NCBI RefSeq assembly: GCF_000733925.1 | Contig: NZ_JPOO01000003.1 | Span: 3,100,001-3,164,000, forward strand | From: Arenibacter algicola | Lineage (GTDB): Bacteria > Bacteroidota > Bacteroidia > Flavobacteriales > Flavobacteriaceae | DNA: 64,000 nucleotides | Reading direction: 5' to 3' | Shown: positions 52,311 through 61,826 of the stretch, in pieces | Position numbering within the stretch: position 1 is the stretch's first letter | How the letters are laid out: every line of letters starts with the position of its first letter | Notes under the pieces: generated by a model | Databases searched by the model: none | The model's input: only the letters and a program-made list of their open reading frames with translations | Told to the model about the DNA's origin: nothing | Program-made: the position numbers and the translations under genes

Positions 52311-54279
52311 GGATGTGTAGGACCACTTTGGTACCCAGGGCCACTTTATTGGAATCATACAGGTCAATTATTTCTACCTGAAAGGAGTTCTCAAAGTCTT
52401 TGGAAAAATTGGCCAACCTTTCCTTGGTAATATCGATGCCAATGGACTTTCGCTTCAAAATCTTACTTTCCTTTATTCTTTCGGAGGCCTCCCGGCCAAC
52501 ACCGTTATCGGTGATGCTTATTTGAATAAATTTCTCATTTTCCCTGCTTACGTGTAGATGGATCTTTTTCTCACCTTCTTTTGAGGAGAGTCCGTGCCAG
52601 AGGGCATTTTCCAGGAAAGGTTGGAGAATTAACGAAGGTATCTTAACGGTGTGCTCATCAATAGGTTCGTCTACCCGCACAGTGAAATTTATCTCGTGCG
52701 AAAATCTAATATTTTCAATGTTCATATAGAGGTCTATAGTCTCCAGTTCATCGGCCAGGGATATTTCTTTTAATGAGGAAGCTTCAAGAATTTTGCGGAC
52801 CAACTTGGAGAATTTATTAAGGTAGTGCACCGCATTCTTCTTTTCATTGTTAATGATATATAGTTTAATTGAATTTAGGGAATTGAACAAAAAATGGGGG
52901 TTCATTTGGCTGCGCAACATGCTTTGCTCCAGTGTAAGGATCTGTTTTTCATTTTTTAGCTCTTTCTGTCGGTATAGTATATAAAGAATAAAAGTTAGAA
53001 GGGCCATCCCCAGGGCCCCAATGATCAGAGTGTTTGTTTTCTTGCGAAGCCGTAGGTTCATGAATTCGTTTTCCCTGGCCAAGGCTTCAATTTGGTTGGT
53101 TTTTTTCTCGGTTTCATATTTTATGATCAAATCGTTGATATAACGGCGATTGACCTCACTATTGATTTCTTCGTTGAATTTTTCGGCCATTTGGTAGTAC
53201 TCCAAGGCATTCTTGTAATCGCCCTTGTAAGTGTATAATTTGGATAAGTAATTATAAGCATGGGCTATATAACTCGGTAAATGATGTTTTTTGGACATTT
53301 CCAACCCGGTCACAAGGTATTTTTCCGATTCTGCATATTGTTTTAACTCCATCAGGGCCCAGCCCATATTGATGTTTATGACAGCTACGATAGACATGTC
53401 CCCCAAAGATTCTGCAGCCAACAGGTTGGGTTCAAGAATTTCCAATGCCTGTGTTAATTTGTTTTGCTTTATATAGATCTGGGCAATACTATTTTTGCAT
53501 ATAACCCTTCCCTTATCGCTATCAATTTCGTTATTGTAATCCAAAGAGGTCCTGTAGTAGTGTAGGGCCTCTTCCAATTCACCCTTGTACTCCAAGCATT
53601 CCCCAATATTTTGATAGTTAATGGCGAGGCCTAACTTATTGCCAAGCTCCTTGGCAGAAGCCATTGCCCTTTTAAATTGAGCAATGGCTATATCGTATTG
53701 TTTCAGGATTAAATAAAGGTTACCTATGCTGTTAAGGGATACATTAATACTTTTTTTAAGATCATTGGAAGGATTGTTCACGCTTTCGGCCAATTCCAAA
53801 GCTTCCTGATGGTAATCCAGTGCAATTTTAATGGCGTCACTTCTTCTATAGACTACGCCCAACATATTTAAACTATAGACCCGGAACTCTAAGTTGTTAT
53901 CTTGTAGGGCGGCTTCTAAGGCCTTTTCATGGAGGGCAACCGCCTTTGGGTAATTGGAAATGTCCCTATATTTTCTTCCAAGTTGGTTTAAGGCGTAGGA
54001 CTGCCCTATAGGATATTTCTTTATTAGCGCTTCACTATTGAAATAACGCATGTAAATTGTATCAGTTCTTTTGGGGTTCAGCACAGAATCCAGTCCTTCA
54101 TAGGTTGTTGGCCTTGCTTTTATTAGGCTGTCCGTTATTCTTTTAAATTCTTCTGAAACTACCTGCGAATTGGCCTTGGAAAGAGAAAGAGTGGCAAAAA
54201 CTAAAAAAAAAAAGAAGCTAACTTTATTTAAGAATGGAAGTCGACAAATGATAGAAAAAAATAAAGAGGGAAATTTCAT
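52300..54279 (-). CDS. TPR-containing LytS-type sensor histidine kinase
   Basis: A 659-residue kinase with a signal peptide/TM at the N-terminus and a periplasmic array of about seven tetratricopeptide repeats (about 75-380), e.g. ALEAALQDNNLEFRVYSLNM. A short helix-TM segment (about 420-440) leads into a His_kinase domain with H-box QMNPHFLFNSLNSIK (about 475) and C-terminal HATPase (ITDNGVGREA). The RR gene ends 9 bp upstream of its start, so RR and kinase are co-transcribed. TPRs probably sense peptides or protein partners. Confidence 0.9.
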   Translation of the reverse strand: MKFPSLFFSIICRLPFLNKVSFFFFLVFATLSLSKANSQVVSEEFKRITDSLIKARPTTYEGLDSVLNPKRTDTIYMRYFNSEALIKKYPIGQSYALNQLGRKYRDISNYPKAVALHEKALEAALQDNNLEFRVYSLNMLGVVYRRSDAIKIALDYHQEALELAESVNNPSNDLKKSINVSLNSIGNLYLILKQYDIAIAQFKRAMASAKELGNKLGLAINYQNIGECLEYKGELEEALHYYRTSLDYNNEIDSDKGRVICKNSIAQIYIKQNKLTQALEILEPNLLAAESLGDMSIVAVININMGWALMELKQYAESEKYLVTGLEMSKKHHLPSYIAHAYNYLSKLYTYKGDYKNALEYYQMAEKFNEEINSEVNRRYINDLIIKYETEKKTNQIEALARENEFMNLRLRKKTNTLIIGALGMALLTFILYILYRQKELKNEKQILTLEQSMLRSQMNPHFLFNSLNSIKLYIINNEKKNAVHYLNKFSKLVRKILEASSLKEISLADELETIDLYMNIENIRFSHEINFTVRVDEPIDEHTVKIPSLILQPFLENALWHGLSSKEGEKKIHLHVSRENEKFIQISITDNGVGREASERIKESKILKRKSIGIDITKERLANFSKDFENSFQVEIIDLYDSNKVALGTKVVLHIPTH

Positions 54280-54288
54280 AATGATAGA

Positions 54289-55023
54289 TTATATTAAATC
54301 TAGAAAGTCGGACTTTTTCTGTCTTGAAACAGGTATTTTATGGTTGGACTGTAATATTACGTAACCATCTGTTTTAAGAAACTCCTTTATTTTATTAAGG
54401 TTGATAATAAAGGAATTGTGAATTCTAAAAAAAGTATCCTTAGGTAGTATCTGATTTACCTCCTTTAATTTTTTGGTAAGCAAAATTTTTTGTCCATCGC
54501 TTAAAAATAAGGTACTGTAATTCCCATCGGATTCAGCAAATAGAATTTCATCACTTTGTAAAAATAATAATTTCCCGTCTGTATTTATAGTAATCTTTTT
54601 TTGAAGCGAATCGGAATTGAATTTCAACAATATTTTCTCCAGCTTTTCTGCAGTATAATTTTTGCTGTTGAACTTTTTTATTTTAGCGATGGTAGCATTT
54701 AAATCATCTGTGTCTATTGGTTTTAGAAGATAATCTATTGCTTCGTTCTTAAGGGCTTTTATCGCATATTGGTTATAGGCAGTGGTGATGACCACAGGAA
54801 ATTCCTTGTTATGTAATTTCTGAATAAATTGAAATCCGTCCATTGTGGGCATTTCTATATCCAGGAATAAACAGTCTGGAGGGTTTTGCTCCAAATATTT
54901 TAACGCCTCAAAAGGATCCGTAAAGGAAGCTACCACTTTAATTTCATCACTAAAGTTGGTCAGCTCCCAAGAAAGACTCTGTAGGGCTTTAATTTCGTCG
55001 TCTACTAAAACTGCTTCTAACAT
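54289..55023 (-). CDS. LytTR-family response regulator
   Basis: A 244-residue regulator: receiver domain (about 3-115) with phospho-acceptor Asp55 (LFLDIEMPTMDG), and a LytTR DNA-binding domain (about 140-240) containing FAESDGNYSTLF and FFRIHNSFIINLNKIKEF. Pairs with the TPR kinase downstream. The ATG at 55023 (MLEAVLVDDE) is chosen because the longer frame begins with a non-homologous segment and the promoter lies within it. Confidence 0.92.
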   Translation of the reverse strand: MLEAVLVDDEIKALQSLSWELTNFSDEIKVVASFTDPFEALKYLEQNPPDCLFLDIEMPTMDGFQFIQKLHNKEFPVVITTAYNQYAIKALKNEAIDYLLKPIDTDDLNATIAKIKKFNSKNYTAEKLEKILLKFNSDSLQKKITINTDGKLLFLQSDEILFAESDGNYSTLFLSDGQKILLTKKLKEVNQILPKDTFFRIHNSFIINLNKIKEFLKTDGYVILQSNHKIPVSRQKKSDFLDLI

Positions 55024-55040
55024 AGTATAGGAAAGATACT

Positions 55041-55048
55041 CAAAATTA
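55041..55048 (-). promoter_or_regulatory. -7 box of the LytTR operon (TAATTTTG)
   Basis: On the minus strand TAATTTTG fits TAnnTTTG, 17 bp before the ATG. Would drive the response regulator and the kinase. Confidence 0.45.
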
Positions 55049-55341
55049 GAAATATTGTTCGTTAAGCTTTTAATATTTTGTGTCAATGGATTTGAATTGA
55101 GTATAGTTGGTGGTTATTGGATTAAGATTGGACCTTTAGGGAAAGATAGACTTGGGATAATGGTTTTCATCTGGGAATGGAATTAGAAGTATCTTGAATT
55201 TGCCCAATGTCATTTATACAGGAATTTTTACCATTTACACAATTAAGGGGTATATGCTCTTACATTTCATATACATTTGGTTCACCAATTGTTTTCTTCA
55301 AAGGGAAACATATTGGGTTTGATAGAACCAAAACCCAGGTG

Positions 55342-55515
55342 ATGAATAAATGTATAGCTTTTTTTATCGTTTTAGTTTTAGTACTTGTTGTTGCTGTTCT
55401 TACGGACAATGAGCGGGCAACTTCCCATGAAAACAATTTAGTGGAACATAAGGTAGATACAAATAAAAATAGGTCTCTTGTTGATAATAAGGCTGTAACG
55501 GACAGGAGGTATTAA
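55342..55515 (+). CDS. Possible small membrane-anchored protein (57 aa)
   Basis: An open frame from ATG 55342 gives 57 residues with one hydrophobic helix (about 5-20, CIAFFIVLVLVLVVAVL) and a polar Asn/Asp-rich tail. The frame is open further upstream, but that part looks non-coding. It lies in a 951-bp gap with no homology I can name; the call rests only on its membrane-protein-like composition. Confidence 0.3.
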   Translation: MNKCIAFFIVLVLVLVVAVLTDNERATSHENNLVEHKVDTNKNRSLVDNKAVTDRRY

Positions 55516-55974
55516 GAATTTAGTTTTGTAAAAATGATCTATAAACGGTTTATAATAATCAAGAGCATTCAATGACCATATATTAATTAGTAAAATTAAC
55601 TGCCAAAAAAAGTGCGGTCCTGTAGGATTTTTTAATACGAACATGTCATTGTTGCGAAACTATCCGAAGGATGTTGATGTAAATTTGAAAAACGCAATCA
55701 ACTTGTAGGTTTTGGAATGCGCATAGTCTTTAGGTTTCGGGGGAACTACCTAAACTTGTGTTTCCGATTCTCGTAATTCATAAACTCATTGCATCTGTTG
55801 GATCGCACCGATTTGGTGGTTATTTTTTTTCTTCTCTAAATGAATTTTAGAATAATGGGCCTAGCCTCCCAGGCCGCAATTCTTGTGTGGTCTATATTCC
55901 TAAAACAATATTTTCATTGATTTCTTCTCGGATATATCTTATCTTGTATCTAACCAATCAGGATAGGACCAACC
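55516..55974. other. Gap upstream of the HTCS gene
   Basis: About 460 bp. A -7-like TAAATTTG at 55680-55687 is far from the HTCS start. I see no further gene or repeat. Confidence 0.35.
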
Positions 55975-58900
55975 GTGGACAAGAAAAAATTACTAAAACT
56001 TATCTTCACGATGTTCATTGGTGCAATTTATTTTAATTGTGCCCAGAGACTTTATGCCCAAGATCAAATCAAATTTAGACAGCTCTCGGTTAATGACGGA
56101 CTTTCGCAGAACAGTGCCGTTTCCATTGCCCAGGATAGTATAGGGTTTTTGTGGATTGCCACCCAGGATGGCCTTAACAAGTACGATGGGAGTACCTTTA
56201 GTATATATCCTTTTACGTTTGCCGATGTTACCAGGGCCACACATAGCTATTTAGGGAAGGTTTATGTGGATAGGAAGGGTCATGTCTGGGCCATTCCCAA
56301 TGATCGAATTCCTTATAAACTCGAAACCCAGTCCAATATTTTTGTTCCGCTTCAAGGAATTAACGACGCTAGTTCCATTTTCATGGATAAGGATTTTAAT
56401 CTGTGGATAGGCACCTACTCCAACGGACTCTATTTAAAAAAGGCGGATAAGGAAGGGGTTGGTCAAATGCTTTCACCCAATATTGCGGGGGGCACTATTT
56501 ATAACATCACCCAAAATGAAAAGGGTGCCCTATTGTTGTGCATGGACAATGAAATTGTGGAATATGATTACAGTAACGTTCGCGTACAAAAGGTAAAGGC
56601 CCAAACAACCAATGGCAATAGGGTAGTTGCCAATTTTAGTGATATTGCTACAGATAAACAGTCTAGGGAATGGATAGGCACTTTTGGCGCTGGACTTTAT
56701 TTTAGGAATTCAGGGGAGAACGTATTTAAACGCGTGGAAGATTTGGGCTTTAAAGACAGTTTGTCAATGGATTTGAATATAACCGACCTGCATTTGGATG
56801 CAATGGATAGACTTTGGATCGCAACTTATGGGCAGGGACTCTATCTAATTAATTTTGAACAATTGTCAATTACCCATTTTAGTACAGCGAAGCATAACCC
56901 CACTGCCCTTCATTACAATGATATACTTAGTATTTATGAAGATTATTCAGGAACACTATGGTTTGGAACAGATGGGGCGGGAATTAGTTATTACGATCAA
57001 TATTTGGAGAAATTTAATTCTTTTACGGATTATCAAACACCAGAGAATGTAAGTATAGATGTTGTTAGGTCTATTGTGGTAGATAGGGAGAAATCGGTTT
57101 GGATTGGTACTTCGGGCAAAGGTTTAACGCAGTATGTCCCAGAAGAAGATAGTTGGCGGACCTTTAAGGCGGGAAGCGAAAATGAAAATACCATTTCTTC
57201 CGATCGGGTCATGAGTTTAATGATAGATAAAGAGGATAATTTATGGATCGGAACCCAGGATGGCGGCCTAAACATGAGGGATGCCAAAGGTGATTTTGTG
57301 CATTTTTCCGATAAAAGTGAAAGTTTTCTTTCGGCAAATACCATTTGGTCCATTTATCAAGATGAGGAGAATCGGATCTGGTTGGGGACACGGGACCAAG
57401 GTCTTATTCAGTTTGATAGGGTGAAGGGTGAATTAAGACGGTATGATTACGATCCAAATCTTCAAAATAGCATACCCAGTAATAATGTAAGGGTAATTAC
57501 CTCAGATGGCAAAGGAAATTTGTGGATAGGTACCGAAGGTCATGGAATTGCATTATTTGATATTAAGGAACAGACATTTACAACCCGCCAATTTGTATCG
57601 AATGGAAATTCCTTATCAAGCAATAGGATAAAATGCCTGTACTATGCACCCAATGATATACTCTGGATAGGTACCAATGGTTCCGGACTCAATGCGTACG
57701 ACATTGAAAATAACAAGTTCTACGATTACAGTGTAAGGGACGGACTTGCCAATAATGTGATATACGGGATACTGTCAGATAATGAAGGATCCCTATGGTT
57801 AAGTTCCAATAAGGGCATTACTAAATTTACCCCGGCAGCCAATTTGGGGGATGCCCCCAGCATTGTAAATTACAATAATTATGAGGGCTTGGCGACAGAA
57901 TTTAATACCGGTGCGTATTTTAAGGATGCCGATGGTAATCTTTATTTTGGGGGTTTGGACGGATTTTATTGGTTTAAACCTAAAAACATTAAGGAAAATA
58001 CCATAGTGCCAAAGATTGCGATTACTGGTTTTGATGTGTATAATACATCCTTTCCAATCACGGATGGGCTGGCTCTGAAAGCAAATCAGAACACCCTATC
58101 CTTTAGCTTTTCCAGCCTGCAATATTCACTTCCAGAAAAAAACCAATACCAATATAAATTGGTAAATTTTGATAGTGATTGGGTGTATTCCGGGCAAAAG
58201 AACTTTGCTCGTTATACAAGATTGCCTCCAGGGGAATACGAATTTCAGGTAAAGGCCAGTAATTATGATGGGGTTTGGAATCATGAACCGGTTGGCTTTA
58301 CTTTTTCCATTATGTCTCCATGGTATTTGACGCCCATAGCCAAATTTTCTTATGTTTTCTTGATTTTATTGCTGTCTTACGGTGTTTATAGTTATCTAAA
58401 ATGGCAATGGCGATTGCAATTGAACTTACGCTTGAAAATGGAAGAAACCGAACGGTTTAAAAAGCTAAATCGTTTTAAATCAAAACTATATACCGATATC
58501 TCACATGAATTCCGAACTCCTCTGACCTTAATTGCTGGGCCTGTGGATTCGAAATTATCCCAGGGTGGACTGTCAGATATGGATTTTGCAAATTTTTCCA
58601 TGATCAAGAGGAATGTAAACCGTTTAATAGCCTTGGTGGATCAGCTACTGCATTTGGCAAAATTGGAAAAGGGGAAATTAAAATTAAAGATTTCTAAAGG
58701 TGATATGGGTCTTTTTTTAGGGATGCTTACCTCTTCTTTTAGGTATAGGGCCGGTATCAAAAGGATTGATTATAAGGTTGATATAGATGAGTTGAGTCCT
58801 GTTTGGTTCGATGAGGATGCATTGGAAAAAATTATTATCAATCTTCTTTCCAATGCTTTCAAATATGTGAGTGAAGGAGGAATGTGTCAGTTCATTGCCA

Positions 58901-60009
58901 AAAGGGATGACGGAAGAGTGCAAATCAGTGTCAAAAATACGGTAGCACAATATTCAGAGGTGGATCTGGATAACCTCTTTACCCGATTCTATCAGCAAAA
59001 TGAATATTCGGAGGGTGCCGGTGTTGGTCTTTCTGTTGTAAAGGAATTGGTGAGTTTGTATCAAGGAACCATAACCGTGCAAATGGAGGAATCAAAGCTC
59101 ATCCACTTTTTAGTGACTTTGCCATTAATGAAGTCCCATTTTGCAAACTTGGACGTTGTGGAATTAGGAAAGGAGCCGGATGGCCCCCACTTAAATCCAG
59201 ATTGGAACGATTATAAATTACCTATGCAAGGGGCTGCTCCTGATGGCGATTCCGGTGCCTTGCCTATTTTGTTAATTGTTGAGGACCATAAGGAGGTACG
59301 GGAATTTCTAAATTCGGCTTGGAAAACCAGGTATACGATTGTGGAGGCAGTCAATGGTCTTGAAGGAATAAATACCGCGCTGGAAGTGGTTCCGGATATT
59401 ATAATATCTGACGTACGAATGCCTCTTTGTGACGGAATTGAACTTTGTAATAAATTAAAGACCGATGAACGGACCAGTCATATCCCCATTATTTTGCTTA
59501 CGGCGGGAGTAGGTGAGGATCATGAGCTTCTCGGTTTGCAATCCGGGGCAGATGATTTTATTACCAAGCCCTTTAAATTAAAGATACTTCAGGCAAGGGT
59601 GGATAACCTTATTGGAAACCGAAAAATGCTACGGACCCGATATAGCCATGAGTTAATATTGGAGGCTAAGGACATAGCACTTACTCCTACGGATGAAATG
59701 TTTCTAAATAAATTACAAAGCGTTTTGGACGATAATCTTGCCGACCCTCACTTCAACGCGGTGGCTTTTTGTGAAAAGTTGGCTATGAGCCGCATGCAGC
59801 TTCATAGGAAACTTTTGGCCTATACCGGACTTTCCACTACTGCTTTTATTAGATCACAACGATTAAAACAGGCCGTCCATATTTTGAGGACCTCGGATGC
59901 ATCCATAAGTGAAATAGCCTATGCCGTTGGTTTCAATACTCCCTCTTATTTTATCAAGTGTTTTAAGGAAACCTATAAGAAAACACCTACGGAATATCAG
60001 GACACCTAG
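55975..60009 (+). CDS. Hybrid two-component system sensor-regulator (HTCS)
   Basis: A 1344-residue one-protein signalling system. After a signal peptide (cleavage near RLYAQ, residue 29) comes a periplasmic region of about a dozen reg_prop repeats (LWIGTxxxGL motifs, e.g. LWIGTYSNGLY, VWIGTSGKGLT) and a Y_Y_Y domain (about 690-765), then TM (about 785-805). A HisKA domain (SHEFRTPLTLIAG, His844), HATPase, receiver (ISDVRMPLCDG, Asp1146) and C-terminal AraC HTH follow, ending ISEIAYAVGFNTPSYFI. HTCS normally sense oligosaccharides and activate polysaccharide loci; no susC/susD lies beside it. GTG is the only good start. Confidence 0.92.
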   Translation: MDKKKLLKLIFTMFIGAIYFNCAQRLYAQDQIKFRQLSVNDGLSQNSAVSIAQDSIGFLWIATQDGLNKYDGSTFSIYPFTFADVTRATHSYLGKVYVDRKGHVWAIPNDRIPYKLETQSNIFVPLQGINDASSIFMDKDFNLWIGTYSNGLYLKKADKEGVGQMLSPNIAGGTIYNITQNEKGALLLCMDNEIVEYDYSNVRVQKVKAQTTNGNRVVANFSDIATDKQSREWIGTFGAGLYFRNSGENVFKRVEDLGFKDSLSMDLNITDLHLDAMDRLWIATYGQGLYLINFEQLSITHFSTAKHNPTALHYNDILSIYEDYSGTLWFGTDGAGISYYDQYLEKFNSFTDYQTPENVSIDVVRSIVVDREKSVWIGTSGKGLTQYVPEEDSWRTFKAGSENENTISSDRVMSLMIDKEDNLWIGTQDGGLNMRDAKGDFVHFSDKSESFLSANTIWSIYQDEENRIWLGTRDQGLIQFDRVKGELRRYDYDPNLQNSIPSNNVRVITSDGKGNLWIGTEGHGIALFDIKEQTFTTRQFVSNGNSLSSNRIKCLYYAPNDILWIGTNGSGLNAYDIENNKFYDYSVRDGLANNVIYGILSDNEGSLWLSSNKGITKFTPAANLGDAPSIVNYNNYEGLATEFNTGAYFKDADGNLYFGGLDGFYWFKPKNIKENTIVPKIAITGFDVYNTSFPITDGLALKANQNTLSFSFSSLQYSLPEKNQYQYKLVNFDSDWVYSGQKNFARYTRLPPGEYEFQVKASNYDGVWNHEPVGFTFSIMSPWYLTPIAKFSYVFLILLLSYGVYSYLKWQWRLQLNLRLKMEETERFKKLNRFKSKLYTDISHEFRTPLTLIAGPVDSKLSQGGLSDMDFANFSMIKRNVNRLIALVDQLLHLAKLEKGKLKLKISKGDMGLFLGMLTSSFRYRAGIKRIDYKVDIDELSPVWFDEDALEKIIINLLSNAFKYVSEGGMCQFIAKRDDGRVQISVKNTVAQYSEVDLDNLFTRFYQQNEYSEGAGVGLSVVKELVSLYQGTITVQMEESKLIHFLVTLPLMKSHFANLDVVELGKEPDGPHLNPDWNDYKLPMQGAAPDGDSGALPILLIVEDHKEVREFLNSAWKTRYTIVEAVNGLEGINTALEVVPDIIISDVRMPLCDGIELCNKLKTDERTSHIPIILLTAGVGEDHELLGLQSGADDFITKPFKLKILQARVDNLIGNRKMLRTRYSHELILEAKDIALTPTDEMFLNKLQSVLDDNLADPHFNAVAFCEKLAMSRMQLHRKLLAYTGLSTTAFIRSQRLKQAVHILRTSDASISEIAYAVGFNTPSYFIKCFKETYKKTPTEYQDT

Positions 60010-60089
60010 GAATAGTACAACGGAGTACCAATGTTACATTTATTGCATACTTTGTTACATATCGCATATTCCTTCCGGATTATACAAGA

Positions 60090-60097
60090 TATATTTG
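60090..60097 (+). promoter_or_regulatory. -7 box upstream of the 30-aa peptide (TATATTTG)
   Basis: TATATTTG fits TAnnTTTG, about 155 bp upstream of the short ORF at 60253 and 80 bp after the HTCS stop. The intervening region 60098-60252 shows no gene; a long leader is possible. Confidence 0.35.
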
Positions 60098-60252
60098 GAG
60101 TGTAGATGATTTGCCCAACCAACTAACGAAATGGGGTTTTTTGGATGCCAACATCTGCCATAGGTAGGATTTAGCGTGAACAATTACATTTCGATTTGGA
60201 TAAAACCTATTGCGAAATATTAAAATACTATATTAACTCAAACTCCACAATT

Positions 60253-60345
60253 ATGACAACTTCAAACATTAAGGCCGTAAGTTTAGTTTTTTTAGCAATG
60301 CTTGCCATTTCGGTATTTATGATCTTGGCTGCATTATCTCTCTAA
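60253..60345 (+). CDS. 30-aa hydrophobic peptide
   Basis: ATG 60253 to TAA 60345 encodes 30 residues, nearly all one transmembrane helix after a short polar start (MTTSNIKAVSLVFLAMLAIS and so on). It is bracketed by an upstream -7 box and two downstream intrinsic terminators, which supports a real transcription unit. Function is unknown. Confidence 0.5.
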   Translation: MTTSNIKAVSLVFLAMLAISVFMILAALSL

Positions 60346-60400
60346 TTTTTTAAACTTAAATTAAAATAGACAAAAGGCAATTTCGTATACATGACTGTAC

Positions 60401-60419
60401 AAACCAAGGGTTGGTTTTT
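60401..60419 (+). terminator. Intrinsic terminator after the 30-aa peptide
   Basis: AAACCAA (60401-60407), loop GGG, TTGGTTT (60411-60417) then TT. Compact rho-independent form. Confidence 0.75.
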
Positions 60420-60433
60420 GATAATGACATGTA

Positions 60434-60479
60434 TAAACCAAAGAGTATGTTTTTTATATACTTTTTGGTTTATTTTTTT
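60434..60479 (+). terminator. Second, longer terminator before nrdB
   Basis: TAAACCAAA (60434-60442) pairs with TTTGGTTTA (60464-60472), extended inward by GAGTAT/ATACTT with one G-T wobble; a T-tract follows. A tandem terminator insulating nrdB. The remainder of the gap up to 60708 contains no other signal I can defend. Confidence 0.75.
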
Positions 60480-60708
60480 GGGTTAATATTTTCAAGAAAA
60501 CCGTTCGGCTTTTTTTCATTTTGCTTTGTACTACAAAGGTAATGAACATCACTAGCGAAGTAACATTTCAACATTTTGTGTTAAAAACTTTGTGGTTAAT
60601 AATGCTTATTGGGCTTTAGATATTGGGGGTATTTTGCAATCTTTGTTATCTCCTATCGAGGGCAAATTTTCGCCTAAGTTTAAGAAACCCTATAAATCTA
60701 AAAAAGAT

Positions 60709-61695
60709 ATGTCAGCAGCTATAGAGCCGATTCTGAAAGAAAACCTTAACCGATTTGTTATTTTCCCTATCAAACACCATGATTTGTGGGATTGGTACAA
60801 AAAATGTGAGGCTAGTTTTTGGACTGCTGAAGAAATAGACCTGCACACGGATCTTAATGATTGGACCAACAAGTTGAATAGCGATGAACGTTATTTCATA
60901 AAACATATTCTAGCGTTCTTTGCTGCATCTGATGGTATTGTGAATGAGAACCTAGCTGAAAATTTCGTAAGTGAAGTTCAATATGCCGAGGCAAAGTTCT
61001 TCTACGGTTTTCAGATAATGATGGAAAATATCCATTCTGAAACCTATTCTCTCTTGATCGATACCTACGTAAAGGATGAAAAGGAAAAAGACCTGCTTTT
61101 TAATGCTATAGAGAACTTTCCGGCCATAAAGAAAAAGGCGGATTGGGCTTTGAAGTGGATAGAGTCTCCAAGTTTTGCGGAGCGCCTAATTGCCTTTGCG
61201 GCAGTGGAAGGTATTTTCTTCTCAGGTGCATTTTGCTCTATATTTTGGCTTAAGAAAAGAGGGTTGATGCCAGGACTTACTTTTTCCAATGAACTAATAT
61301 CCAGGGATGAGGGGATGCACTGTGATTATGCTGTTCATCTTCACAACAATCATCTTATAAACAAGGTGCCCAAAGCTCGGATTACCGAAATTTTGGTGGA
61401 CGCCCTGAATATTGAAAGGGAATTCATTACGGAATCTCTTCCGGCCAGCTTAATTGGAATGAATTCAAAGTTGATGACACAGTACTTGGAGTTTGTAACG
61501 GACCGTTTGTTAGTGGAGTTGGAATGTGATAAAGTCTACAACTCTACCAACCCTTTCGATTTTATGGACATGATTTCCCTACAGGGTAAAACCAATTTCT
61601 TTGAAAAAAGAGTGGCGGAATATCAAAAGGCAGGTGTCATGAACAAAGATAAAGACGACGATTCCCAGAAAATCAGCTTCGACGCGGATTTTTGA
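60709..61695 (+). CDS. nrdB: Ribonucleoside-diphosphate reductase small subunit (class Ia)
   Basis: A 328-residue R2 subunit. Metal and radical residues match Escherichia coli spacing: Asp75 and Glu106, His109 and the radical Tyr113 (MMENIHSETY). The second Glu-x-x-His set lies further down (around EGIFFSGAF and RDEGMHCDYAVHL). The presence of the Tyr makes it class Ia rather than Mn/Fe class Ic. The ATG at 60709 matches family N-termini (MSAAIEP); a GTG 39 codons upstream is unsupported. nrdA follows after a hairpin. Confidence 0.95.
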   Translation: MSAAIEPILKENLNRFVIFPIKHHDLWDWYKKCEASFWTAEEIDLHTDLNDWTNKLNSDERYFIKHILAFFAASDGIVNENLAENFVSEVQYAEAKFFYGFQIMMENIHSETYSLLIDTYVKDEKEKDLLFNAIENFPAIKKKADWALKWIESPSFAERLIAFAAVEGIFFSGAFCSIFWLKKRGLMPGLTFSNELISRDEGMHCDYAVHLHNNHLINKVPKARITEILVDALNIEREFITESLPASLIGMNSKLMTQYLEFVTDRLLVELECDKVYNSTNPFDFMDMISLQGKTNFFEKRVAEYQKAGVMNKDKDDDSQKISFDADF

Positions 61696-61713
61696 TGAGT
61701 AGTAGTATAGTAG

Positions 61714-61745
61714 AAATCCCCTTTGGGTTATAAGGGGATTTTTAT
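61714..61745 (+). terminator. Hairpin between nrdB and nrdA
   Basis: Perfect 10-bp arms AAATCCCCTT (61714-61723) and AAGGGGATTT (61732-61741) around an 8-nt loop, ending in TTTTT. It looks like an intrinsic terminator or a processing/attenuation site inside the nrdB-nrdA unit. Confidence 0.65.
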
Positions 61746-61826
61746 GCGATTAATTTGATATGTTAACGTTTTTAACATATTGGGCCATAACCCAAAATTA
61801 AGTATCATTTAAAAAATTGTAGCAAC

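Noticed and set aside
60590..60602. DnaA-box-like TGTGGTTAA before nrdB
   Set aside because: One mismatch to the DnaA box consensus and single copy; no origin features.
60592..60708. 39-codon N-terminal extension of NrdB from a GTG
   Set aside because: Does not resemble family N-termini; the ATG at 60709 fits NrdB proteins.
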